Shown: positions 7,185 to 14,537 of the stretch, piece after piece
Layout: the number at the start of each line of letters is the position of its first letter
How positions within the stretch are numbered: position 1 is the stretch's first letter
Origin: CAYWFP01 sp964457365
Lineage (GTDB): Bacteria; Planctomycetota; SZUA-567
Length of the DNA: 17,646 nt
NCBI GenBank assembly: GCA_964457365.1
Contig: CAYWFP010000086.1
Span: 1 to 17,646, forward strand
Reading direction: 5' to 3'
Notes under the pieces: model-generated
What the model was told of the DNA's origin: nothing
The model's input: only the letters and a program-made list of their open reading frames with translations
Database searches by the model: none
Position numbers and translations under genes: made by a program

Positions 7185-8164
7185 GGCCCGCCCTCCTCGC
7201 CCAGGCCCAGCGCGATAACGATCAGCGCCAGCGCGAAGACGACGGCGGTGACGGCGACGAGCTTCGCGCCGCGACGGATCGTCTCCGCCCCCGCCGGCTG
7301 CCCGGCCGCGCCGATGGCGGGGTACGGCATCCACGCGCCGCGGTAGCGCGTCGGCCCGCCCAGGCGCACGTTCAGCGCCCCCGCGAGGCAGGCCTCGGGC
7401 ACGGCCGAGTTGGGGCTGGCATGGTTCAATCCGTCGCGCCGATAGACCGCCCAGCAGCCGCGCGCGTTCTCGTGCAGCAGCCACGCGCCGAGCACCGCCG
7501 CCGGCACGGTCAGCCGCGTCGGTACCCAGTTCAGCAGGTCGTCCAGCTTCGCCGCGGCCCAGCCGAAGGCGCGGAAATGCTCGTCCAGGTGGCCGTGCAT
7601 CGCGTCGAGCGTGTTGGCCGCGCGAAAGCCCGCCGCCGCCGCCGCCGCGCCGACCGGCCCGCCGAGCAGCCCGCCGATGCAGGCGAAGAAGAACGCGCTC
7701 GTCACCCCGTCGACGAGGTTCTCGCCCAGGCTCTCGAGGCAGGCGCGCGCCACGCCTTCCTCGTCCAGGATAGCGGTGTCGCGGCCGACCATCATCCCCA
7801 CGCGCGCGCGGCTCTCGGCCAGGTCGCCGCGCTCCAGCGCCGCGGCCACGCGCCCGGCGTGCGCCAGCAGGTCCCGCAGCGCCACGGCGGTATAGAGCCA
7901 GACGCCCGCCAGCACCACCTCCGCCGCGGGGTGCCACGTTCCGGCGGCGTGAACGGTCAGTCCGGCCAGCCCCGCGCCGAGCCCGGTCACCGCCGCGGTG
8001 CAGACGATCCCCGCGCAGCGCTCGTCGGCGATCCAGGCGCGGCTCAGCTTCTCCCCGCGTTCGGCCAGCAGGCCCATGCCGCGCACCGGGTGCGGCAGCC
8101 AGCGCGGATCGCCCAGCGCCGTATCGAGCGCCAGGGCCAGCAGGAGAATCCAGGCCAGCGTCAT
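7181..8164 (-). CDS. cbiB: adenosylcobinamide-phosphate synthase CbiB (membrane protein)
   Basis: A 327-residue integral membrane protein that joins the aminopropanol (phosphate) arm to adenosylcobyric acid. Family motifs are all present: LALDTALGDP (11-20) with HPVRGMG (25-31), VGMMVGRDT (122-130), ESLGENLVDG (144-153), FRAANTLDAMHG (180-191) and NHASPNSAVPE (247-257). Hydrophobic segments at about 3-17, 51-72, 82-98, 155-180, 217-231 and 300-322 suggest several transmembrane helices. It follows the cobD-cbiP fusion with an ATGA overlap, and its substrates come from both halves of that fusion. The carboxyl end is short and acidic. Confidence 0.95.
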   Translation of the reverse strand: MTLAWILLLALALDTALGDPRWLPHPVRGMGLLAERGEKLSRAWIADERCAGIVCTAAVTGLGAGLAGLTVHAAGTWHPAAEVVLAGVWLYTAVALRDLLAHAGRVAAALERGDLAESRARVGMMVGRDTAILDEEGVARACLESLGENLVDGVTSAFFFACIGGLLGGPVGAAAAAAGFRAANTLDAMHGHLDEHFRAFGWAAAKLDDLLNWVPTRLTVPAAVLGAWLLHENARGCWAVYRRDGLNHASPNSAVPEACLAGALNVRLGGPTRYRGAWMPYPAIGAAGQPAGAETIRRGAKLVAVTAVVFALALIVIALGLGEEGGP

Positions 8165-10731
8165 GACAGCCCCATCAGCCGCAGGATCGCCGGCAGGTCC
8201 ACGCTCGCGCGCACCGCCTCGGCCAGCCGGTCGAGCGCCGCGTCGATATCGTAGCGCGCGCGGACTTCCCCGAGCGGCGCCAGCCCCTTGCGCGCGCGCA
8301 GGCGGTCCAGGAACCGACGGCGAAACGCGTCGTCGTCGAAAAGACCGTGGAGATACGTCCCCCAGATCCGCCCCTCCGGCGCGGCGTAGCCGATGATCTC
8401 GCCGTCGTCGCGAACCACGCTCGGCGTCAACTCCGGCGCGGCGGTGCTGCGGCCGTGATGGATCTCGTAGCCGGCGACGGGCAGGCCCGACTCCACGTGC
8501 GTGCCGCCGGTGCGCGCGAGGATCTTCTCCTTCCCGAGCACCGTCGTTACCGGCAGCAGCCCCAATCCCTCCGCGGCGCTCTCGGCCGATTCCAGCCCGT
8601 GCGGGTCCTCGATGCGCGCGCCCAAAAGCTGGAAGCCCGCGCAGAGGCCGACGATCTCGCAGCGGCCCCGTTGCGCCAGCGCCCGCAGCGCCGCGGCCAG
8701 CCCGCTCCGCTCCAGGTGACGCAGGTCGCCGATGACGTTCTTGCTCCCGGGCAGGATCACCGCGTCGGGCTCGCCGAGTTCGCCCGCTTCCCGCACGATG
8801 CGCAGCCGCGCGTCGGGCTCGATGCGGAACGGATCGGCGTCGGTGAAGTTCGAGATATGCGGCAGGTCGACGAGCGCCACCTCGACGCTCTCGCCGCTCG
8901 CGGGCGCGGGCGGCTCGAGCCACCCGGCCTTGAACGAAACCGAGTCCTCCTCCGGCAATCCCAGCCGCGGCAGGTGCGGCACCACCCCGAGTACCGGCTT
9001 GCCGGTGAAGTCTTCGATATACGTGTGCGCGCTCCTCAGCAGCGTCGCGTCGCCGCGGAACTTGTTGACCAGGAAGCCCGCTATGCGCGCGCGCTCGCCC
9101 TCGTCGAGTACCTCCATGGTGCCGACGAAGCCCGCGTAAACGCCGCCGCGGTCGATATCTCCGACCAGCAGCACCGGCGCCTCGGCGTAGGCGGCCATGC
9201 GCATGTTGGTGATGTCGTGCGCCTTGAGGTTCACCTCCCCGGGACTGCCGGCGCCTTCGAGGACCAGCGCGTCGTACTCCGCCGCGAGGCTGTCGAACGC
9301 CGATGCCACGGCGGTCCAGGCCGTCGGCTTGTAGGCGTGGTACGCGCCCACGCGCATGGTGCCGACGGGTTTTCCCATGACGACGACCTGCGAGCCGGTG
9401 TCGCTGCTGGGCTTCAGGAGCACCGGGTTCATGCGCACCGTCGGCTCCACGCGGCAGGCCTGCGCCTGCATCACCTGCGCGCGCCCCATCTCCCCGCCGT
9501 CGGCGGTGACGAAGGAGTTCAGCGCCATGTTCTGCGCCTTGAACGGCGCCACGCGGTAGCCTTCCTGCAGCAGCAGCCGGCAGAACGCCGCGCTCAGCAC
9601 GCTCTTGCCGGCGTTGCTGCACGTGCCTTGCAGCATCAGGCAGCGCGCGCGCCGGCGGGGCGCGCTCCGCGCCGGCGGTTGCGCCAGGCGGGCGCGCAGC
9701 GCCGCGACGAGCTTCCCGTTCTCGCCCTCCGTGCGCACCGCCACGCGCAGGAACCGCGCATCCAGCCCGCGGTAGTCGGCGCAGTCGCGGACGGCGATGC
9801 CGTGCTCGCGCAGCAGCCTCTCCGCCAGCGCCGGCCCCTGCGGCCGCGCCAGGCGCAGAAAGAGATAGTTCGCCTCGCCCGGATAGACCCTCAGCCCCGG
9901 GATCGCCTGCAGCGCCTCGCGCAACTCCGCGCGCAAGCGTGCGACCGTCGCCCGCGTCGCCTCGGCGTACTCCCGGTCCCGCAGCGCCCGGATGCCGACC
10001 GCCTGCGCGAGGGTGTTGACCGACCACGGCGGGATCTGCCCGGCGATGCGCGCGGTCGTCTCGCGCGCAGCGAAGGCCAGTCCCAGCCGCAGCCCCGGCA
10101 CGGCGTAGAACTTCGTCAGCGAACGCAGCACGATCAGGTTCGCCGCGTCCGTGCCGATCAGCGACAGGCCGGCGCGGAAGTCGGCGAAGGCCTCGTCGAC
10201 GACGAAGAGCGTCCGCGGGTGGTCCCGGATCAGCGCCGCCAGTTCCGCGCGCGGCACGCTCAGCCCGGTCGGGTTGTTCGGCTGGCCGACGAAGACGGCG
10301 CCGCCGGCTTGCAGGCGCCCGGCGAGCGCCCGCGGTTCCAGCGCGAAGTCCTCCTCCTCGGCGAGACGGAAATCCTCGACCGGCACCCCGGCCAGTTCGC
10401 ACGCGCGGGCGTAATCGCTGTAACTCGGCGCCGGGATCAGCGCCGTCCGCGGCGACAGCGCGCGCACCAGCGCGAAGAGAATCTCGCTCGAGCCGTTGCC
10501 GGCGAGAACCGTTGCCGCGGGCACGCCGAAGGCCGCGGCCGCGGCTTCGCGCAGCGGCGCCGCCGTCGGTTCGGGATAATGAACCAAGTCCGCCACGTTC
10601 CGCGCCAGCACCGGCCGCAGCCACGCCGGCGGTCCCAGCGGGTTGATGTTGGCGCTGAAGTCCAGCAGCGCCTCCGGGTCGCGCCCGGCCTCGCGCGCGA
10701 GCTTGCGCAGATCGCCGCCGTGAGCGCTCAT
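8161..10731 (-). CDS. cobD-cbiP: CobD-CbiP fusion: threonine-phosphate decarboxylase plus cobyric acid synthase
   Basis: One uninterrupted 856-residue frame. Residues 1 to about 350 are a PLP-dependent CobD: FSANINPLGPP (25-35), QPNNPTG (150-156), VVDEAFADF (177-185) and SLTKFYAVPGLRLG (204-217), with K207 the expected PLP lysine. It makes aminopropanol phosphate from threonine phosphate. After an Arg/Pro/Ala-rich linker (about 350-364), residues 366-856 are a full CbiP/CobQ amidotransferase: LQGTCSNAGKS nucleotide loop (367-377), FKAQNMALNS, GDIDRGGVYA, and a glutaminase domain with GLCAGFQLLG (nucleophile C697) and GTYLHGLF (H795). CbiP amidates the b, d, e and g carboxylates. The start at 10731 is set by the ATGA overlap with cbiL. 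The methionine at 366 (9636) lacks a clear ribosome binding site, so a separate CbiP seems unlikely. Confidence 0.94.
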   Translation of the reverse strand: MSAHGGDLRKLAREAGRDPEALLDFSANINPLGPPAWLRPVLARNVADLVHYPEPTAAPLREAAAAAFGVPAATVLAGNGSSEILFALVRALSPRTALIPAPSYSDYARACELAGVPVEDFRLAEEEDFALEPRALAGRLQAGGAVFVGQPNNPTGLSVPRAELAALIRDHPRTLFVVDEAFADFRAGLSLIGTDAANLIVLRSLTKFYAVPGLRLGLAFAARETTARIAGQIPPWSVNTLAQAVGIRALRDREYAEATRATVARLRAELREALQAIPGLRVYPGEANYLFLRLARPQGPALAERLLREHGIAVRDCADYRGLDARFLRVAVRTEGENGKLVAALRARLAQPPARSAPRRRARCLMLQGTCSNAGKSVLSAAFCRLLLQEGYRVAPFKAQNMALNSFVTADGGEMGRAQVMQAQACRVEPTVRMNPVLLKPSSDTGSQVVVMGKPVGTMRVGAYHAYKPTAWTAVASAFDSLAAEYDALVLEGAGSPGEVNLKAHDITNMRMAAYAEAPVLLVGDIDRGGVYAGFVGTMEVLDEGERARIAGFLVNKFRGDATLLRSAHTYIEDFTGKPVLGVVPHLPRLGLPEEDSVSFKAGWLEPPAPASGESVEVALVDLPHISNFTDADPFRIEPDARLRIVREAGELGEPDAVILPGSKNVIGDLRHLERSGLAAALRALAQRGRCEIVGLCAGFQLLGARIEDPHGLESAESAAEGLGLLPVTTVLGKEKILARTGGTHVESGLPVAGYEIHHGRSTAAPELTPSVVRDDGEIIGYAAPEGRIWGTYLHGLFDDDAFRRRFLDRLRARKGLAPLGEVRARYDIDAALDRLAEAVRASVDLPAILRLMGLS

Positions 10732-11477
10732 GAGACCTCGTCCCAGCTTCGCCGGCCGGTGCGCACGTAGAGAACGGCCATGTACCCCGGCGGCGTCCGC
10801 GCCGCGGTCAGGTCCTGCAGCAGCAGTTCCTTCTCCGGCATCTCGACATAGCACGCCAGCTTCGCCGCGCCGAGCAGATTCTTCCGCGCCAGCAGCGCGC
10901 GCAGCTCCGGCAGCTTCCGCGACGCCTTGAACAGCACCACCGTCTCGAAATGGTCGAGCGCGTGCTCCACCGCCGCCAGGTCCGTGCCGGGCAGCACCGC
11001 CATGCGGTCCTCCTGCAGCAGCAGCTCCTGCCGCAGGCGGCAGGCGCCGGCCTGGAAGGCGCTGATCCCCGGCACGACGCGGATGCGCTCCGGCGGCAGC
11101 AGACCCTCCAACGCCTCGAGCATGTACTGGCAGGTGCTGAAGATCAGCGGATCGCCGAGAGTGATGTGCGCCACCGACCGCCCCGCGCGGCAGTAGCCGG
11201 CCACCGTCTCGGCCACGCCGCGCCAGCTCGCGCGCGTCTCGGCCTCCTCACGCGTCATCGGGTAGACGTGCTCGAGCACCTCCGCGCCGCGCAGGTGCGG
11301 GCGGACCGCCTGCAGCGCCAGGCTCGTCTCGCTCTTCTCCGAGCGCGGCGCCAGCACGCAGTCGGCCGTGGCGATCAGGCGCGCCGCGCGCAGCGTCAGC
11401 AGATCCGGCGCGCCCGGCCCGATGCCGATAGCGTAAAAGCGGCCCGGCGCGGCCGCGGCGTGGTCGGTGTCGTTCAT
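10728..11477 (-). CDS. cbiL: cobalt-factor II methyltransferase (C20), CbiL/CobI family
   Basis: A 249-residue SAM-dependent methyltransferase acting at C20, the first methylation after cobalt insertion. Motifs are GIGPGAPDLLTL (18-29), HITLGDPLIFSTCQY (104-118) and VPGISAFQAGA (135-145). The TLGDP..FST..Y block distinguishes CbiL/CobI from its paralogues. About ten polar N-terminal residues precede the core, making it slightly longer than usual. The ATG at 11477 overlaps the hemL stop as ATGA. It is the first dedicated corrin gene after the three tetrapyrrole-supply genes at the head of the operon. Confidence 0.94.
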   Translation of the reverse strand: MNDTDHAAAAPGRFYAIGIGPGAPDLLTLRAARLIATADCVLAPRSEKSETSLALQAVRPHLRGAEVLEHVYPMTREEAETRASWRGVAETVAGYCRAGRSVAHITLGDPLIFSTCQYMLEALEGLLPPERIRVVPGISAFQAGACRLRQELLLQEDRMAVLPGTDLAAVEHALDHFETVVLFKASRKLPELRALLARKNLLGAAKLACYVEMPEKELLLQDLTAARTPPGYMAVLYVRTGRRSWDEVS

Positions 11478-12766
11478 GGGCTCGCCTGCGCGGCCTGCAG
11501 CGCCTCGCGCTGCGCGGCCAGCATCGTTTCGATATCCTCGTCGGTGTGCGCGGCGGATACGAAGCACGCCTCGTACTGCGACGGCGCCAGGTAGAGCCCC
11601 CTGGCGAGCATCTGCCGATGATACCGCGCGAAGAGGTCGGTATCGGCCCGCGCGGCCTCCGCGTACGTCGTGGCTTTCCCGAGGCCGAAGAAGAGCGTGC
11701 TCATCGAGCCGACGCGGTTCTGGCACGCGGCGATCCCGGCCGCCTCAACGTTCGCCGCCGCGCCCTCCTCCAGCTTCGCCGCGAGCGCCTCCAGCCGCGG
11801 GTACGGGTTCTCCTCCGCCAGCGTCCGCAGCGTCGCCAGCCCCGCCGCGCACGCCAGCGGATTGCCCGCCAGCGTCCCGGCCTGGTAAACCGGCCCCGTC
11901 GGCGACATCCGCTCCAGCGGGTCCTCGCGGCCTCCGTACGCGCCGACGGGCATGCCGCCGCCGATGATCTTGCCCAGCGCGGTCAGGTCCGGCGTCACGC
12001 CGTAGCGCTCCGCCGCGCCGCCGAGGCCGAGGCGGAAACCGGTGATGACCTCGTCGAAGATCAGGAGCGCCCCGTGCCGGTCGCAGAGCGCGCGCAGTCC
12101 CTGCAGGAATCCCTCTTGCGGGGGAATCACCCCCATGTTGCCGGCCACCGGTTCGACGATCACCGCCGCCACCGGCTTCTCCTGCGCGAAACAGCTCGCC
12201 ACCGACGCCAGGTCGTTGTATTCGGCAATCAGCGTATCCCGCGCCGCGCCTGCGGGCACCCCGGGGCTCGAGGGCTGGCCGAAGGTCAGCGCGCCGCTGC
12301 CGGCGGCGGCGAGAAAGCCGTCGGCGTGGCCGTGATAGCAGCCGGCGAACTTGATCGCCGCGTCGCGCCCCGTCGCCGCGCGCGCCAGGCGCACCGCGCT
12401 CATCGTCGCCTCGGTGCCGGAGTTGACCAGCCGCAGCCGTTGCAGATGCGGCATGTGCCGCCGGATCGCCTCGGCCAGTTCGATCTCGCCTTCGTGGCAG
12501 GCGCCGAAGCTGAGGCCCTTGCCGGCGGCCTCCCTGACCGCCTCGACCACGCGCGGGTGGGCGTGCCCCAGGATCAGCGGCCCCCAACTGGCGACGAAGT
12601 CGATATACCGCCGCCCGTCGACGTCGCGCAGCGTCGCGCCGTTGCCCGCGGCGATGAACGGCGGCGTGCCGCCGACGGAGCCGAAGGCGCGCACCGGCGA
12701 GTTCACGCCCCCGGGCATGTATTCGCGGGCGGTCCGAAACAGATCTTCGCTTCCGGATCGTGTCAC
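11474..12766 (-). CDS. hemL: glutamate-1-semialdehyde 2,1-aminomutase HemL
   Basis: A 430-residue PLP enzyme of normal family length that converts glutamate-1-semialdehyde to 5-aminolevulinate in the C5 pathway. Seen are YMPGGVNSPVRAF (16-28), VNSGTEATMSAVRLAR (114-129), the YHGHADG block (144-150), IFDEVITGFR (236-245) and LGKIIGGGMPVGAYGG (264-279) with PLP lysine K266. The start is a GTG at 12766 that overlaps the hemB stop as GTGA. The next in-frame methionine lies inside the conserved YMPGG motif and would remove it. HemA, which makes the substrate, is not in the window. Confidence 0.97.
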   Translation of the reverse strand: MTRSGSEDLFRTAREYMPGGVNSPVRAFGSVGGTPPFIAAGNGATLRDVDGRRYIDFVASWGPLILGHAHPRVVEAVREAAGKGLSFGACHEGEIELAEAIRRHMPHLQRLRLVNSGTEATMSAVRLARAATGRDAAIKFAGCYHGHADGFLAAAGSGALTFGQPSSPGVPAGAARDTLIAEYNDLASVASCFAQEKPVAAVIVEPVAGNMGVIPPQEGFLQGLRALCDRHGALLIFDEVITGFRLGLGGAAERYGVTPDLTALGKIIGGGMPVGAYGGREDPLERMSPTGPVYQAGTLAGNPLACAAGLATLRTLAEENPYPRLEALAAKLEEGAAANVEAAGIAACQNRVGSMSTLFFGLGKATTYAEAARADTDLFARYHRQMLARGLYLAPSQYEACFVSAAHTDEDIETMLAAQREALQAAQASP

Positions 12767-13752
12767 GCCGTTTCCTTGTCGTCCTGCAACCAGCGCGCCG
12801 CGTCGAGCGCGTGATAGGTGATGAGGATATCCGCGCCGGCGCGACGCATCGCCGTCAGCTTCTCCAGCACCGCCGCCTTCTCCTCGAGCCACCCGCGTGC
12901 GGCCGCGGCCTTGACCATGGCGTACTCGCCGCTGACGTTGTACGCCGCCAGCGGCACGTCGGTCGCCGCGCGCACGCGCCCGATCACGTCCAGGTACGCC
13001 AGCGCCGGCTTGACCATCAGCATGTCCGCGCCCTCGGCGATATCCAGCCGCGCCTCGCGCAGCGCTTCGGTCGCATTGGCCGGGTCCATCTGGTAGCTCT
13101 TCCGGTCGCCGAAGCCCGGCGCGCTGCCGGCGGCGTCGCGGAACGGACCGTAGAACGCCGAGGCGTACTTGACCGCGTAGCTCAGGATCGCCGTCTCGAC
13201 GAAGCCGTTGCCGTCGAGCGCCTTGCGGATCGCCCCGACGCGGCCGTCCATCATGTCCGACGGCGCCACGATATCCGCGCCCGCTCCGGCGTGGCAGAGC
13301 GCCACGCGCGCGAGGTTGTCCAGCGTCGCGTCGTTGAGAATCGCGCCGTTCTCCACCAGCCCGCAGTGACCGTGGGCGGTGTAGGCGCAGAGGCAGACAT
13401 CGGTGATCAACAGCAGATCCGGCACCGCCGACTTGATATTCCTCAGCGCCGTCGCCACCGGCCCGCGCGCATCCCACGCGGGGGCGCCGTCGTCGGCCTT
13501 CCTCTCCGGGAGGCCGAAGAGCAGCACCGCCGGAACGCCCAGCGCGTACGCCTCCGCGCAGACCCCGGCCGCCGTGTCCGGCGAATAGCGGTACTGTCCC
13601 GGCAGGCTGTCGATCGGCTCGCGCGCGTTGCGCCCCGCGCGCACGAAGAGCGGCCACACCAGATCGTCCGCGCGCACCCGCGTCTGACGCACGAGGCGCC
13701 GCAGCGCGTCGCATTGGCGCAACCGGCGCGGGCGTTCCTCCGGATGCGGCAT
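12763..13752 (-). CDS. hemB: porphobilinogen synthase (5-aminolevulinate dehydratase) HemB
   Basis: A 329-residue cytoplasmic enzyme condensing two 5-aminolevulinate molecules into porphobilinogen. The metal site DVCLCAYTAHGHCG (118-131) has all three cysteines (C120, C122, C130), the zinc-dependent type. Active-site lysines are K195 in VKYASAFYGPF and K248 in MLMVKPALAYLD. The C-terminal ISxYH-like block appears as LITYHALDAARWL. The ATG at 13752 overlaps the upstream stop by one base (TGATG), and GGAG lies about nine bases upstream. An earlier in-frame start would add an unrelated arginine-rich stretch, so this start is firm. Confidence 0.97.
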   Translation of the reverse strand: MPHPEERPRRLRQCDALRRLVRQTRVRADDLVWPLFVRAGRNAREPIDSLPGQYRYSPDTAAGVCAEAYALGVPAVLLFGLPERKADDGAPAWDARGPVATALRNIKSAVPDLLLITDVCLCAYTAHGHCGLVENGAILNDATLDNLARVALCHAGAGADIVAPSDMMDGRVGAIRKALDGNGFVETAILSYAVKYASAFYGPFRDAAGSAPGFGDRKSYQMDPANATEALREARLDIAEGADMLMVKPALAYLDVIGRVRAATDVPLAAYNVSGEYAMVKAAAARGWLEEKAAVLEKLTAMRRAGADILITYHALDAARWLQDDKETA

Positions 13753-14417
13753 CAGGCGTCTCCGCCCGCTTCGCGGCGCAGTTCCTCCGCGCGCGCGAAC
13801 AGCGCCTCGGTCATCTCGTGCAGCGGCAGCTTCTTCACCGCCTCGGCCTCCTTGCGGGAGCTGAGTCTGCGCATCAGTTCGCGGCGCGTCTCCGTTTCCG
13901 GGCACTGCACCATCAGCCGCTTGCGCACGTGCCCGAGCGCCTCGCTGTAATCTCCGTACCAGACCGGGTACCGCTCCTCGATCTCTTCGCGCACGCGCGC
14001 GGCCAGCGCCGGACTGTCGCCGCCGGTGGTCGCCGCCACCTGAAACCTGCGCCGCTGCACGCTTCCGGGGACGAAGAAGTCGCAGAGCTCCGGCGCGTCG
14101 GCGACGTTGACCGGCACCCCCGCGGCCTTCGCGTCCGCGGCGACCCGGCGGTTGACCTCCGCGTCGTCGGTGGCGGCGAAAACGAGCGCGAAAGTCGAGA
14201 GCTCGCCCCCGGCGTATTCCTCCCGCCGCAACGTCAGCTTCTCGCGGGCCATCGCGTCGAAGGCGGAGAAGCCGTCGACGAAGCCCCGCGCCACGGCCGC
14301 GACTGTCGCCCCGTGCTCGAGCAGCCACCCGGCCTTGCGCAAGGCCACCGCGCCGCCGCCGACGACGAGACACGGCTTGGCGAGCGTCATGAAGATCGGC
14401 AGCGGCATGGTCGACAT
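13752..14417 (-). CDS. sirC: precorrin-2 dehydrogenase, possible sirohydrochlorin ferrochelatase (SirC/Met8/CysG-N family)
   Basis: A 221-residue protein oxidising precorrin-2 to sirohydrochlorin with NAD; some relatives also insert metal. The N-terminal Rossmann region has VVGGGAVALRKAGWLLEHGA (18-37), then NVADAPELCDFFVPGSV (104-120), where D107 aligns with the catalytic aspartate of CysG/Met8, and TGGDSPALAARVREEIE (131-147). It lacks the CysG methyltransferase domain, which is encoded separately as cobA-hemD on the other strand. The start is either ATG 14417 or ATG 14408. Both lie very close to the predicted transcription start, so the leader would be extremely short. It heads the 14-gene operon. 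Confidence 0.9.
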   Translation of the reverse strand: MSTMPLPIFMTLAKPCLVVGGGAVALRKAGWLLEHGATVAAVARGFVDGFSAFDAMAREKLTLRREEYAGGELSTFALVFAATDDAEVNRRVAADAKAAGVPVNVADAPELCDFFVPGSVQRRRFQVAATTGGDSPALAARVREEIEERYPVWYGDYSEALGHVRKRLMVQCPETETRRELMRRLSSRKEAEAVKKLPLHEMTEALFARAEELRREAGGDA

Positions 14418-14426
14418 GGTCGCCCT

Positions 14427-14455
14427 ACCATACCTGCCGCCGCCGTTTCGCACAA
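14427..14455 (-). promoter_or_regulatory. candidate promoter of the 14-gene minus-strand operon
   Basis: On the minus strand TTGTGC (14450-14455) is followed after 17 bases by TATGGT (14427-14432), a 3/6 plus 4/6 match to the sigma70 boxes. Transcription would start near 14420, only 3 nt before the ATG at 14417 and about 12 nt before the ATG at 14408. It is the best-spaced pair I see in the 120-bp divergent spacer for this direction, but the match is modest. Confidence 0.4.
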
Positions 14456-14474
14456 GTCCCGGCGCGAAATTCGC

Positions 14475-14503
14475 TTGGCTTCGAATCCGGATCAAACTAT
14501 GAT
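14475..14503 (+). promoter_or_regulatory. sigma70-like promoter of hemC-cobA/hemD
   Basis: TTGGCT (14475-14480) and TATGAT (14498-14503) are separated by exactly 17 bases, a 4/6 plus 5/6 consensus match. Transcription would start near 14510, giving a leader of about 28 nt to the hemC ATG. It lies back to back with the candidate minus-strand promoter, their -35 boxes 19 bases apart, so one regulator bound between them could affect both operons. Confidence 0.65.
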
Positions 14504-14525
14504 GCTTTCTCTACGCGCTGAATTC

Positions 14526-14531
14526 GAGGAG
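14526..14531 (+). promoter_or_regulatory. ribosome binding site of hemC
   Basis: GAGGAG ends 6 bases before the ATG at 14538, a strong Shine-Dalgarno match that decides the hemC start. The spacer TCCTCC is nearly complementary to it, so the two halves form an almost perfect short inverted repeat; with no loop this is unlikely to fold on itself. Confidence 0.8.
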
Positions 14532-14537
14532 TCCTCC

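Noticed and set aside
9634..9636. Independent start for a separate cbiP gene
   Set aside because: The frame runs through from cobD without a stop and no Shine-Dalgarno sequence precedes this ATG, so a fusion is the simpler reading.
8347..10770. An 807-codon open frame on the plus strand opposite cobD-cbiP
   Set aside because: It is extremely rich in Arg, Gln and Ala with no recognisable domain, and lies exactly antisense to a well-matched gene. Long antisense frames are expected at this GC content. The same applies to the other long antisense frames, such as 15188-17089 minus and 3189-4520 plus.
13752..14495. Longer precorrin-2 dehydrogenase start at 14495
   Set aside because: It would add 26 residues unlike the family and would run through the divergent promoter region; the family core begins right after the ATGs at 14417 and 14408.
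14418..14537. Cobalamin riboswitch ahead of the operon
   Set aside because: The spacer is too short and I see no B12-box-like conserved sequence in it.
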